This document shows, one piece after another, positions 22,936 through 32,756 of a stretch of DNA of 64,000 bases. The DNA comes from RGIG3701 sp030530205. Lineage in GTDB: Bacteria > Planctomycetota > Planctomycetia > Pirellulales > Thermoguttaceae. The DNA is taken from the NCBI GenBank assembly GCA_030530205.1, contig JAUMVK010000002.1, positions 179,481 to 243,480 on the forward strand, read 5' to 3'. Below the pieces are notes generated by a model that saw only the letters and a program-made list of their open reading frames with translations, did no database searches and had not been told where the DNA came from. The position numbers and the translations under genes are program-made. Every line of letters begins with the position of its first letter. The stretch's first letter is position 1.

Positions 22936-24844
22936 TCTGTTGTATTTTGCCATAAGTACCAAAAATACCGAACTGGTACGGAAGCATTTGGAACGGGGAA
23001 TTAGTCCAAATGAACCTTACCGGGACGGGCGAAGTGCGCTTATGATTGCAGCAGACCGGGATTCGGAATCAATATTTCGCCTTTTATTGGATAACAATGC
23101 ATCCACCTCGGGTTGCGACAGCGAGGGAAGAACGCTTTCTGAACGGCTGACCCAGTTGGGGCAGATCAAATATCTCCATTTGCTACAGGAGTATTTGAAT
23201 CAGCAGTCAGACCAGTCTGAGGATGGTGAACTTTGGGATGAAGATGAGGATGATTTTGCAGATCTGCTTACTTCGGACTGGGAATTTATAACCCAAACGG
23301 AGTCGGATCCTGAAAAGGATTTTCGCGATGACGTAATCGAGCAATCCAGTTTCGTGCCGGATTTTCATGAAGAATATACCGACACAGAGGAAGAACTGTT
23401 TGGAATTCTGGAAGATGTTGAAATACCACAATTCCGGGATTTTCCGGTATTTACCAAAGCAGAAACAGAACAAATTCGGCGTTTTTACGCATTTGCCACT
23501 TCTTCCAACGTTGTTCCGGATTCCATGGTTTATGACCTGTGTGAAGATTTGTGCCTTTATGATTACTATCCCTGTATGATTTCTGAATTACTGAGTGACC
23601 ATGGAATTTCCGTTACCTCGGAGGATCCTGAAGAAATTCAGGATTGGTTCAGAGACGAATACTCACGTTGGTCAGAAAGTGAAGATGACTCAGAAGGGTT
23701 TGAATCATTTATGGAATCGCTGGAAGAGGAAGTACGGTTTTGTTCAGCAGATTGTCTTTATCAATTACCACCCGAAAAGACAAAAGCTTCTTCTCGTGAA
23801 ATTATGGAATCCATCAAGACCGATGTTAGAGATCTTTGGAGTTTTATATGCGATGATTATTTTTTGTTCGTGATGACTTGTGATTCCTTACGGCAATTCT
23901 ATCAGGAATACCTGAATAATTTGACGTTTGAACAGCGCAAATACGTTCAGGGACTGTTTCAGCGACTTTTCGAGTATCGGCAATCTGATGACACTTTAAA
24001 AAAGCACCAAAGAGCTGCAGAAAATTTACTTTTCAAACTTGCAAACAATCTTGAAATCGTCAACAGGATCCTTCACGATCTGTGTAATTATTGCCATCGG
24101 GATCCTGTTGGAAAAGAGTCCAGTCTCCGCTTTCTGGATGCCCGATTTGAGAAAATTCAAGAGCAGGCTACTGATGCAATTTTTGCCCTGACTAATACCG
24201 TTCGTTCCCACATCAGGAAATTTGAAGAATATTTCCCTGATGATATGGAAGACATCCTGCAAACAGCTTTAATGGGAGTCGTGAAAGGTGTTCTGCATTA
24301 TAATTTTACGATGAACACCCATATTCAGGCGTATATTTCCTTCTGGATTTTTCAGAGAATACAACGTAGTTTTGCCGATGAAAAAATGTTTATTCGTTTA
24401 CCAGCTCATATTCCAAAGCCTTCCAATGATGAAAATCAGATAAGAATAAAAACAGATTCATTCAACCTGTATTTCTTGCCTGAAGAAAAAAACAGGGAGC
24501 CATCATTTGAATCCATGAATTCAGGTGAACTTGAAAACTGGTGCATTGATAATCGTGTTATTTATTATGAAGATTTAACATGCAGGAATTACAAAGATTT
24601 ATACCAATCCTTTCGAAACGTATTTAAATACCTGTTAAAACGTCAGCGGAATGTGCTGACTTTACGATATGGATTAGGAGGGAAGGAAGCATTAACTCTT
24701 GAACAGATTGCCACTCGTTGGGGAGTGACACGGGAACGCATACGTCAGATTGAAAAAAATGCAATAAAACTTCTGCGAAATCTTGCGTCAAACCTGCCTT
24801 TAAAAGACCTGATAACGATGATGGAGTTTTGTGACGATGAGTAA
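22928..24844 (+). CDS. Ankyrin-repeat / sigma-70-like fusion protein in defence operon
   Basis: 638 residues from ATG 22928, which overlaps the vsr stop. Residues 1-95 hold two to three ankyrin-like repeats ('NTELVRKHLERGISPNEPYR', 'GRSALMIAADRDSESIFRLL'). Residues 100-290 are very acidic. The C-terminal third is sigma-like: a region-2-like helix set ('DILQTALMGVVKGVLHYNF', 'HIQAYISFWIFQRIQRSFAD') followed by an 'IRLPAHIPK' region-3 start, and a textbook region 4 ('RQRNVLTLRYGLGG', 'LTLEQIATRWGVTRERIRQI'). It may bind DNA or RNA polymerase; whether it directs transcription of this operon or senses infection is open. I do not know whether this fusion is described. Confidence 0.75.
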   Translation: MDNLLYFAISTKNTELVRKHLERGISPNEPYRDGRSALMIAADRDSESIFRLLLDNNASTSGCDSEGRTLSERLTQLGQIKYLHLLQEYLNQQSDQSEDGELWDEDEDDFADLLTSDWEFITQTESDPEKDFRDDVIEQSSFVPDFHEEYTDTEEELFGILEDVEIPQFRDFPVFTKAETEQIRRFYAFATSSNVVPDSMVYDLCEDLCLYDYYPCMISELLSDHGISVTSEDPEEIQDWFRDEYSRWSESEDDSEGFESFMESLEEEVRFCSADCLYQLPPEKTKASSREIMESIKTDVRDLWSFICDDYFLFVMTCDSLRQFYQEYLNNLTFEQRKYVQGLFQRLFEYRQSDDTLKKHQRAAENLLFKLANNLEIVNRILHDLCNYCHRDPVGKESSLRFLDARFEKIQEQATDAIFALTNTVRSHIRKFEEYFPDDMEDILQTALMGVVKGVLHYNFTMNTHIQAYISFWIFQRIQRSFADEKMFIRLPAHIPKPSNDENQIRIKTDSFNLYFLPEEKNREPSFESMNSGELENWCIDNRVIYYEDLTCRNYKDLYQSFRNVFKYLLKRQRNVLTLRYGLGGKEALTLEQIATRWGVTRERIRQIEKNAIKLLRNLASNLPLKDLITMMEFCDDE

Positions 24845-26357
24845 CAAAAAAGAACTGATACCTGCGTATCCTGAAGCAAGCTGTATGCTTGAAGCATTAA
24901 GAGGATTGGGATACACTCCGGAATCTGCAATTGCTGATATTATAGACAACAGTATTTCAGCAAATGCAACCGAGATTCATATTGACAATTATTTCCCTGA
25001 TGGAACAGACATTCCTAATGTGGTGCTTGCCATTACGGATGACGGGGATGGTATGACTCGCGATGAACTGATCAGGGCACTGAGTCCCGGAGTCATTGAT
25101 CCCTCTCAGAAACGGGGTGAGAAGGATCTTGGAAGGTTCGGAATGGGGCTTAAAACCGCTTCTCTGAGCCAATGTAAACGACTGACCGTCTTTTCAAGAA
25201 AAAATAGCGAAGATTCGTGTTTTTGTTGGGATTTGGATCTGATTAAAAGATTCAGAGACCATCAGGGTTGGAATTTGTTTCCCGGCAAGATTCCAAATTT
25301 CCCGGAATTAAAGAAAACTGCCAGAAAATTAAAACATGGAACGATTGTTATATGGGAAAAGAATGACAAATTCTGTCCCGCCAAAACCTCAGAGGATTTG
25401 TTTGGGGAAACCATGGACAGAATTGAAAATTATATCTGTCTGTATTTTCACCGTTTTCTGGAAGGTATGCCGTCCCGAATTAAATTATACAGAAATGGAA
25501 AACTGCTCAAGCCCATCAATCCATTTTTACCCAACACGGGGACCGTTTTTTCACCGGAACAGCCAATCGGTGCAGGCGTCATATTTCAAAGTTTCATTTT
25601 GCCACACAAAGACAAATTGAGCAAAGCAGATTATGAACGAGGACAACTACTGAATGGGTGGAAAGCTCATCAGGGGTTTTATGTTTATCGGAATGACAGG
25701 CTTTTACAGGCAGGTGGTTGGCTTGGTTTGGGCAAATTCGGCAAGGAAAGAAAACGTTGGATTAAAGATGAACTTCACCAACTTGTTCGAATCCGGCTGG
25801 ATATTACGAACTCACTGGACAGTGAATGGAATATCGACATAAAAAAATCCACCGCAACTCCACCACCTGCTATTCGGAGAGAACTGACCCGTTTGGCTGA
25901 ATACTCACGAAAAAAAGGGCACGAAGTATACGCATTTCGTGGAGGATATACCCAATATAAACGCCATGAACACGAGTCCGTCTGGGATTCGATACAGTCA
26001 TCAAAAGGAATTTCCTACCGCATTAATAAGGGGCATCCGCTGGTCTCAGATTTGTTGAAAGTATTAGGTGACGAAGCAGGCAGACTGAAAAATCTGTTGT
26101 CACTCATAGAAGATACTGTTCCTGTACAAAAAATCTGTTTTGACTCTGCCGATGGTTCACAAGATATTGAAACTGGAATGGCTACATGGAGCGATACCCA
26201 GAGAGAAGAACATTTTTATCAGTTATTTTGTAACTGGGATATGAGCGGTTATCCTCCAGATACAATCCGAAAAATACTGGAAACAACAATGCCATTTCTC
26301 CAGTGGCCTGCACTAATTGAAAAAACGTACAAAAGATTTTTAAAAGAAAGAGGGTAA
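24837..26357 (+). CDS. MutL/MORC-like GHKL ATPase of a Mza-type system
   Basis: 506 residues from ATG 24837 (GGAG ten bases upstream), overlapping the sigma-like gene by eight bases. GHKL ATPase boxes: N box 'SAIADIIDNSISANA' near residue 31, G1 'ITDDGDGM' near 66, and G2 'GRFGMGLKTAS' near 99. The middle domain carries the conserved Lys-containing transducer-like strands ('KSTATPPPAIRREL'). Related proteins were grouped by Iyer and Aravind as MORC-type ATPases in restriction-like operons. Expected to clamp DNA on ATP binding and control the partner nucleases. Confidence 0.8.
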   Translation: MSNKKELIPAYPEASCMLEALRGLGYTPESAIADIIDNSISANATEIHIDNYFPDGTDIPNVVLAITDDGDGMTRDELIRALSPGVIDPSQKRGEKDLGRFGMGLKTASLSQCKRLTVFSRKNSEDSCFCWDLDLIKRFRDHQGWNLFPGKIPNFPELKKTARKLKHGTIVIWEKNDKFCPAKTSEDLFGETMDRIENYICLYFHRFLEGMPSRIKLYRNGKLLKPINPFLPNTGTVFSPEQPIGAGVIFQSFILPHKDKLSKADYERGQLLNGWKAHQGFYVYRNDRLLQAGGWLGLGKFGKERKRWIKDELHQLVRIRLDITNSLDSEWNIDIKKSTATPPPAIRRELTRLAEYSRKKGHEVYAFRGGYTQYKRHEHESVWDSIQSSKGISYRINKGHPLVSDLLKVLGDEAGRLKNLLSLIEDTVPVQKICFDSADGSQDIETGMATWSDTQREEHFYQLFCNWDMSGYPPDTIRKILETTMPFLQWPALIEKTYKRFLKERG

Positions 26358-26362
26358 AAAAG

Positions 26363-29275
26363 ATGGATGATCGTTCCATATTTCTGGAAAAAGTGATGAC
26401 ACTTGCTCAAAGTTTGATATCAAACGATGAACAACTCTTGACTAAAGAGTATTTACAGGATAAAGTTGATGCCGCGGCACAATTTTATATGATGACTTTG
26501 AAATTTACTGTTACGGATGAAGAAAAAGCCAGAATGATCACAACACTAGTACAGCGAAATGCTGTGTGGGTAGGTGAAAGCTCTGTAATTACAGATAGCC
26601 AAAAATCTCTTCCCTGGGTTCCTTCTGCAAAGGAAGGATGGGAGTATTGGAAACGTTACAGCGTTTATTTGCAAAAAAAGCTTCCTCAAAGTGTCATAGA
26701 TGAAATTGACCGTTCGACAGACCAGATTCTGAATCTTTTGAGAAATCCAGCAGATAAGGGCCCGTGGGATCGGCGGGGGTTGGTTGTTGGTCACGTCCAA
26801 AGCGGAAAAACTTCCAATTATACAGGATTAATCTGCAAGGCTGCGGATGCCGGTTACAAAATGATTATCGTACTTGCGGGAATGCACAATAACCTGCGTG
26901 CACAAACTCAAATTCGCCTTGAAGAAGGATTTCTGGGAATCAGGACCCCTAGTGATTCTGTCAAGCCAATTGATTATATGAAATATGGAGCATATAGCAA
27001 AGTTGGTGTTGGAATAATCAATCCACAACCATCGCTCATTCCTGATTTTGAAACGACTCGTGCAGAGAAAGGGGATTTTGACACCCGAAAAATGCAGCAT
27101 GGGACGGCGCCTGGCAACAAACCATGCCTGTGTGTCGTCAAAAAGAATGTGACAGTTCTGAAAGCTTTGAATAGATGGATAACGGATCGTCTGGAAACTG
27201 TTACAATGGAATGTGACGGACAAACCAGACAATTTGTCCCAGATATTCCGCTGCTTGTTATTGACGATGAGGCTGACAATGCGTCTGTGGACACTAAAAA
27301 AGATATAACAGATTCCAGCGGCAATCCCGATAAAAACCATAATCCGTCTGCGATCAATGCCGAAATTCGTACACTGTTGAGACATTTTGGAAAATCCGCC
27401 TATGTGGGCTATACAGCAACGCCTTTTGCCAATATCTTTATCCACAATCGTGCGACAACAGATCAGCATGGGGATGACCTTTTCCCATCGGCTTTTATTG
27501 TTAATCTTTCCCCATCCTCAAATTATATTGGTCCTGCAAAATTTTTTGGAAGGCCAATCGAGGATGATGAGGCAACCTCACCTTTAAATGCACTTATTCA
27601 TCACATACCTCCTGCAGAAAATTGGATTACAGATCACCATAGGAAGGATTACAGGTTGCCTTCTTTGCCGGGTATCCTGCCTGAATCACTTCAGAAAGCC
27701 ATCATGTCCTTTGTGCTTTCCTGTATCGTTCGCAAATGCAGGGGAGACGGGAAAAAACACTGTTCCATGCTGATTCATGTGACCCGTTTCAAAGATGTAC
27801 AGGCACAGGTTTTCAGAGCTGTTCAGGATTATGTCAAAAGGCTTCATAATCGTCTGAGGAATGGGTTGAATGTTGAAAGTACCATTAACTTATTTCGTGA
27901 CCTTTGGGAAAATGATTTTGTTCCTGTGACAAACGCTTTGCTACAATCAAATGAAGAAGGAATCAGACCATCTGATTCAGGAATTGAGCCACTTCCTTCC
28001 TGGAATGATGTGGAAGGGATGCTTGAAGAAATGCTCGATGAAATCGGCAGACATATCTACTGTATTAACGGAAGCAGTAATGACATTCTGAACTATGAAG
28101 AGTGTTCAGAGGAAGGTCTTCGTACTATTGTTATTGGAGGCGATAAACTTTCACGCGGATTAACTCTTGAAGGACTCACAGTCAGCTATTTCATGAGAGC
28201 TTCCCGGATGTACGATACTCTCATGCAGATGGGCCGGTGGTTCGGTTACAGACCAGGTTATCTGGATGTGTGCCGTCTTTATTTGACTCAACCGCTGGAG
28301 GACTGGTTCACCGTTATTACGGAAGCCGCCGAAGAATTGCGTGAAGAATTTAATATAGCCATTCAGATGAATCTGACTCCCAGGGAATATGGTTTAAAAG
28401 TCATGCATCACCCGGCATTGATGGTAACTTCTCCCGTGAAAATGAGAGCTGCTCAGGAAATAGCTCTGAACCTTTCTCTGAGTGGTACATTGCAGGAAAC
28501 CATCAATTTTTTCAGGGATGACACCAAGCTCCAGAATAATCTGGATGCCCTGTCCAATTTCCTGAAAAATATGGGTCCCTGGACTATACAAAATGTTCAG
28601 CGTGACCGGGAAACAACTGTCCAAAAGTGGGGGAACAGTGTATTGTGGGAAAACATACCTGCCAGCAAAGTCCTGGAATTTCTGGATCAATATAAAACCC
28701 ACCCGGCAGCTCGAAAAGCCGGTAGTGAACAGAGTGCCCAATTTATTCGGGAGATGAATGAATCAGGTGAACTCCTGAAGTGGAACGTAGCCGTCATCGG
28801 GGGAAATACACGTAATAACCCTGTTCAGCTTACACCTGACATTCAAATCAAGCCCGTTTTCCGACGTGCAACTACCATAACGGAAAATGGCTATTCAATC
28901 GGCTGTCTGCCTTCTTCGCGTGACGAAAGTATTGATGTGGATCTTCCAATGTGGAAGGATGCCCTCGAAATGTCTAAAGCTGCCTGGCGACGGGATCCGG
29001 GCAATGTCAAAAAAGAACCTGAAGTTCCATCCGGAACCGTCATACGTCGTCTTCGTGGATTTGGAAATCCGGAGTCGAATATTTTGCCCGGAAATCCACT
29101 GTTGATGCTGTATCTGGTCAATGTTCATAGAGAAGATGAAGAAATTTCTCCATCAGATTTGAGCGGGAAAATCGCCGGTTTTTGTATCAGTTATCCCTTT
29201 AGCAGGAACTCAAGTGTAACCATTCGGTATTGCGTCAATAATGTATTTCTGGAGGAAATGTACTATGACGACTGA
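26363..29275 (+). CDS. Z1-domain ATPase/helicase-like protein of a Mza-type system
   Basis: 970 residues. Superfamily II-like motifs: Walker A 'GHVQSGKT' at 143-150, Walker B 'DDEAD' at 301-305, 'GYTATPF' at 349-355, then the Z1-specific 'GGDKLSRGLTLEG' at 592-604 and 'QMGRWFGYRPGYLD' at 622-635 (arginine-finger region). The rest is partner-interaction sequence. Starts five bases after the ATPase stop with AGAGGG upstream. Z1 proteins couple ATP hydrolysis to DNA action in MutL-Z1-DUF-AIPR defence loci. All key residues are intact. Confidence 0.9.
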   Translation: MDDRSIFLEKVMTLAQSLISNDEQLLTKEYLQDKVDAAAQFYMMTLKFTVTDEEKARMITTLVQRNAVWVGESSVITDSQKSLPWVPSAKEGWEYWKRYSVYLQKKLPQSVIDEIDRSTDQILNLLRNPADKGPWDRRGLVVGHVQSGKTSNYTGLICKAADAGYKMIIVLAGMHNNLRAQTQIRLEEGFLGIRTPSDSVKPIDYMKYGAYSKVGVGIINPQPSLIPDFETTRAEKGDFDTRKMQHGTAPGNKPCLCVVKKNVTVLKALNRWITDRLETVTMECDGQTRQFVPDIPLLVIDDEADNASVDTKKDITDSSGNPDKNHNPSAINAEIRTLLRHFGKSAYVGYTATPFANIFIHNRATTDQHGDDLFPSAFIVNLSPSSNYIGPAKFFGRPIEDDEATSPLNALIHHIPPAENWITDHHRKDYRLPSLPGILPESLQKAIMSFVLSCIVRKCRGDGKKHCSMLIHVTRFKDVQAQVFRAVQDYVKRLHNRLRNGLNVESTINLFRDLWENDFVPVTNALLQSNEEGIRPSDSGIEPLPSWNDVEGMLEEMLDEIGRHIYCINGSSNDILNYEECSEEGLRTIVIGGDKLSRGLTLEGLTVSYFMRASRMYDTLMQMGRWFGYRPGYLDVCRLYLTQPLEDWFTVITEAAEELREEFNIAIQMNLTPREYGLKVMHHPALMVTSPVKMRAAQEIALNLSLSGTLQETINFFRDDTKLQNNLDALSNFLKNMGPWTIQNVQRDRETTVQKWGNSVLWENIPASKVLEFLDQYKTHPAARKAGSEQSAQFIREMNESGELLKWNVAVIGGNTRNNPVQLTPDIQIKPVFRRATTITENGYSIGCLPSSRDESIDVDLPMWKDALEMSKAAWRRDPGNVKKEPEVPSGTVIRRLRGFGNPESNILPGNPLLMLYLVNVHREDEEISPSDLSGKIAGFCISYPFSRNSSVTIRYCVNNVFLEEMYYDD

Positions 29276-30275
29276 GATTGATCGTCTGAAATTCATCTGG
29301 GAGTCGCTGGGCTCTTTACACGAAGAATCCGGGTGGAAACTGATTACCGTTTCGGAACAACCGGCAGGTCGTATTCTGGCGGGGAGATATTACCCGGACA
29401 ACCTCGAATCCCTGGTGGTTGTATTTCCTGATTTTGTTCCAGGGAAGCAGTGGAATTTCCCTGAGGGAAGAGGTTTTTCGGTGCGGATTGTACCTCCTCA
29501 ATCCGAATTTGAGGGATATGGAATTGCGTTGTGCAGAAAACGGGAAGGTGGACTTGAACTTTTCACTTTAATGTCCGAGGATCTTTTGCGCCTTTTATTG
29601 CAACAAACCCAACATCCGACGAAAAACTGTACGGAAGTGTTTCTCCAGAGGATTTATGCCTGGCAGAAATTTATGCAGTCGGAATCGAGTCGCCATTTGA
29701 GTACAGAGCAGGTACGAGGACTTTGGGGAGAACTGGAGTTCATCCGCAGACTGGTTGAGAATGGAGTTCCGCTCAGAACCGCTATTCAGACCTGGCGTGG
29801 TCCGTTAAATAATCTGCATGATTTTCAGTTCGCTTCGGCTCATGTTGAAATCAAAACTTCCTGTAATGAAAATGGTTTTGCCGTTTTCATTGGAAGCCTC
29901 GAACAGCTTACTCCTGTAAATGGAGTACCGCTTTATTTGTCAGCATTTCGTTTGGAAACTGCCGAAAATGGTTTGAATTTGGCTGAACAGATCGAGGAGA
30001 TCGACCAACTCATCGGAGATGACTCTCAAACCCAAATCCTTTTTGATTCTCTCCTTTTGAACGTTGGTTATTTGGCAAAAGATGCGGAACGTTATGCTGA
30101 TAAATTTCGGGTTCAAAAGGCAGTACTCTATCCGGTCGATGACCAGTTCCCGTGCCTGACCCGGCATAATGTCCCTGTTACAATCGCATCCGCACGCTAT
30201 ACGCTTCAACTGGAGCAAATGGCAATGAACACTATCCCTTTTAATCATTTTTGCGAGGAGGTTATCCATGAATAG
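29265..30275 (+). CDS. DUF4420 PD-(D/E)XK nuclease-like protein of a Mza-type system
   Basis: 336 residues from ATG 29265, which has GGAGG nine bases upstream within the Z1 3' end. The C-terminal half has the PD-(D/E)XK pattern: 'LWGELEFIRRLVENG' (helix with Glu), 'PLNNLHDFQFASAHVEIKTS' with Asp then E-x-K, as in DUF4420 proteins. Likely the DNA-cutting subunit. It overlaps both neighbours, so stoichiometric expression with Z1 and AIPR is expected. Confidence 0.85.
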   Translation: MTTEIDRLKFIWESLGSLHEESGWKLITVSEQPAGRILAGRYYPDNLESLVVVFPDFVPGKQWNFPEGRGFSVRIVPPQSEFEGYGIALCRKREGGLELFTLMSEDLLRLLLQQTQHPTKNCTEVFLQRIYAWQKFMQSESSRHLSTEQVRGLWGELEFIRRLVENGVPLRTAIQTWRGPLNNLHDFQFASAHVEIKTSCNENGFAVFIGSLEQLTPVNGVPLYLSAFRLETAENGLNLAEQIEEIDQLIGDDSQTQILFDSLLLNVGYLAKDAERYADKFRVQKAVLYPVDDQFPCLTRHNVPVTIASARYTLQLEQMAMNTIPFNHFCEEVIHE

Positions 30276-32112
30276 TGAGATAGAATTTTATCAGAGTTTT
30301 TATGAAGATATTCAGGAAGAATATCAGAAAAGAATACAGGATGCCGACGATGAAAAAAATCTTTATCGTGAGGGGATTTTTACGGAAACAGTGCTTCATG
30401 AAATCTCTGAAAGCGGCCTTGCCTGTGATGATGCACGTCTTTGTCAGTATCAGGCAGTCATTCGCAGTGGTAACGTTTCTCTGAATGCTTATGCCGTAAA
30501 TAATGACGAGGCCGCCAACCCTGAAACCGGTGTCCTGGATCTTTTTGTAACACTTTATAATGACAAACCGGAACTTGAAGAAATCACGGCATCCCAATTG
30601 CAGTCCAAAATTCAGCAGTGTGCCCGGTTTTATCAGTACGCAAAGAGAGGAAACGTCTCTGCGATAACGGATCCATCTTCCGAAGTCTATGGACTTGCGG
30701 AAACCATTCGTGAGACCGAGTTTGGACGGGTTCGCATTTTTCTCTTGACGAACTACAAAATTTCTGAAAATTCCAGAACAGTGAAATCCAGGGAAATCAA
30801 TGGGATTACATACAATATCGAGCTGGTGGACTTTACACGCTATTGGCATTACGTTGATAAAGGGGAAAGCCAATCCGATATTATCGCAAATCTCACTCCC
30901 TATGGAGGGATCCCCTGTGTTTATGTTACACGTGGAAATTATGATTATGACTGTATTCTCTGTGCTATTCCCGCTCAAATACTGTATGATGTTTATCGGG
31001 ATTATGGAGAAAGGCTTCTCGAAGCCAATGTCAGATCCTTCCTCGATCAGAATGGTAAAATCAATAAAGGGATTCGTGATACAATTCGTACAGAACCCCA
31101 GCGTTTTATGGCCTATAATAATGGTATTGTGATGACGGCAATGAACGTTGTTCGCGAGCAACAGGAAAGAGGTTACTGTATAACAGGCATCAATGGGTTG
31201 CAAATTGTTAATGGTGGACAGACGGTTGCTTCCATCTTTTTTACCAAACAGAAATATAAGGACGAGGTTGATCTGAATGATATTGTGGTTCCGGCAAAAA
31301 TTCTGGTTCCTCCTCCGTCAGACGATCAGGAGGAACACCAGGACTTTGATGAAATGTTCATTTCCAAAGTATCGATCTATTCCAATTCGCAGAATAAGGT
31401 AAAAACAGCCGATCTCTCCTCGAACCACAAGTTTCATGTCGAGCTTGAGAAACTTGCAAATACAACCTACTGCCCGGATGGTCATAGCCGCTGGTTCTAT
31501 GAACGTGGGAGTGGAAAGTATATGACCACCCTCAAAAAACAGGCCGGCAATAATCCAAAGAAGCTGAAACAATTAAAAAAAGAACGTCCAACCAGTATGA
31601 AATTCACGAAAACGGAAATGAGCAAGTATTTCTTTGCCTGGGCACAGCGACCGGAAATTGTGAGCCTTGGAGGGGAAAAATGCTTTGCACGGTTTATGGA
31701 AGCATTAGAGCTTCAAAAAGATGAATGGATTCCGAAACAGGAGGACTTGAATCAGGACTTCTTTAAGACACTTGTAGCCAAGGCAATTCTGTTCAATAAG
31801 GCTTTTGGATTATTTCGGAATAATAAAGAAGATATTCCAGCCTCGCCGATGAACGTCGCAACCTATCTGATTTCTCTGTTGTCATACAAGTATGGCAACA
31901 GAATGAATCTGCTCCAAATCTGGAAGAATCAGGATCTTTCAGATGAACTGAAGACCCAGTTTAAGATTTGGGGAAAGGAAATATTTGACGCTTTGCTTGA
32001 GACTGCGCAAGGTCGGCAAATTTCAGAATGGGCAAAGAAAGAAGATTGCTGGAAGATCATGCGGCAGAAAGGATTGAGCGAACCTGTGAAGAAAATCCGG
32101 GAATTGCATTAG
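30268..32112 (+). CDS. AIPR-family protein of a Mza-type system
   Basis: 614 residues. The AIPR core is visible from about residue 280: 'FMAYNNGIVMTA', 'INGLQIVNGGQTVASIFF', 'VPAKILVP', then 'FISKVSIYSNSQNKV' followed by 'DLSSNHKFHVELE'. AIPR (abortive infection phage resistance) proteins are often the last gene of such operons. GAGG lies before ATG 30268. Catalysis is not obvious from motifs; an effector or nuclease-associated role is inferred. Confidence 0.85.
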   Translation: MNSEIEFYQSFYEDIQEEYQKRIQDADDEKNLYREGIFTETVLHEISESGLACDDARLCQYQAVIRSGNVSLNAYAVNNDEAANPETGVLDLFVTLYNDKPELEEITASQLQSKIQQCARFYQYAKRGNVSAITDPSSEVYGLAETIRETEFGRVRIFLLTNYKISENSRTVKSREINGITYNIELVDFTRYWHYVDKGESQSDIIANLTPYGGIPCVYVTRGNYDYDCILCAIPAQILYDVYRDYGERLLEANVRSFLDQNGKINKGIRDTIRTEPQRFMAYNNGIVMTAMNVVREQQERGYCITGINGLQIVNGGQTVASIFFTKQKYKDEVDLNDIVVPAKILVPPPSDDQEEHQDFDEMFISKVSIYSNSQNKVKTADLSSNHKFHVELEKLANTTYCPDGHSRWFYERGSGKYMTTLKKQAGNNPKKLKQLKKERPTSMKFTKTEMSKYFFAWAQRPEIVSLGGEKCFARFMEALELQKDEWIPKQEDLNQDFFKTLVAKAILFNKAFGLFRNNKEDIPASPMNVATYLISLLSYKYGNRMNLLQIWKNQDLSDELKTQFKIWGKEIFDALLETAQGRQISEWAKKEDCWKIMRQKGLSEPVKKIRELH

Positions 32113-32170
32113 AGAACAGATTCCCCGTATTGGTTAGAATGATTTCGAAGTTATTTCCTGACTTCTGAAG

Positions 32171-32240
32171 GTCAAATGCAAGCGAAAAGCAGACATCATG
32201 ACCAATGTGCTTAACTGTCTTCTTTTCGCTTGTGCCTGAT
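32171..32240. repeat. Inverted repeat resembling paired transposon ends
   Basis: Arms 32171-32195 and 32216-32240 are imperfect inverses sharing CAAGCGAAAAG and AGACA around a 20-base spacer. The same ends recur at 63717-63791 and singly at 44571-44594. Lies in the gap between AIPR and the first copy of the repeated gene. Confidence 0.5.
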
Positions 32241-32256
32241 TTGTCGGGTTCCAGGC

Positions 32257-32688
32257 TTACTCCTCGTCTGTAACATCAGGATCCACGCCCAAGGCTTTGC
32301 AGACTTCTTTGTAAACGAAATACTGTTCGTAGCTGTATCGTTTAGGCGCTGATTCCGGCAGGGATTGGATGTAATTCGGATCAACGGAGAATTTTGCTTC
32401 ATACTCTTTTGCTGCGTCTGAAGGCACATTTCCAACGAACTTCGATTCCTTCAGCCAGGTCGAAAGGTCGTATGCGAATTCCGCGTTAAGGATATTCCAG
32501 AATCGGGCGGTGGCAATGGCTTCTTCAACGAGCATCCAGCTCATAATGCTGTCTTGCGAAATAGCCCCTTTTGACGCGGCATAATAATCCGCCCACCTGT
32601 AGGCCAGCTGCTTCGCGAAATGACGAAAGTCCGCGTCTTCCAGCGTCTTACGCACGTTATAAGTATCTTTGGCAGAAAACTCGATCAT
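32257..32688 (-). CDS. Unknown protein, repeated family, copy 1
   Basis: 143 residues. Homologous along its length to the protein at 43550-43981 and the fragment at 63242-63463. Conserved features: 'DFRHFAKQLAYRWADYYAAS', 'ARFWNILNAEFAYDLSTWLK', 'VPSDAAKEYEAKFSVDPN', and 'YEQYFVYKEVCKALGV'. Helical, acidic, no catalytic motif I can name. GGGGGGAG precedes the ATG. An ISL3-type element sits 70 bases upstream, between the gene and its conserved leader region. Copies of this gene lie at module borders. Confidence 0.65.
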   Translation of the reverse strand: MIEFSAKDTYNVRKTLEDADFRHFAKQLAYRWADYYAASKGAISQDSIMSWMLVEEAIATARFWNILNAEFAYDLSTWLKESKFVGNVPSDAAKEYEAKFSVDPNYIQSLPESAPKRYSYEQYFVYKEVCKALGVDPDVTDEE

Positions 32689-32756
32689 TGTCTCCCCCCG
32701 GGATTTCCCCAGCTAACTCTTTTATGTCCATTACGTGCATTATACCAAAAAAATAA

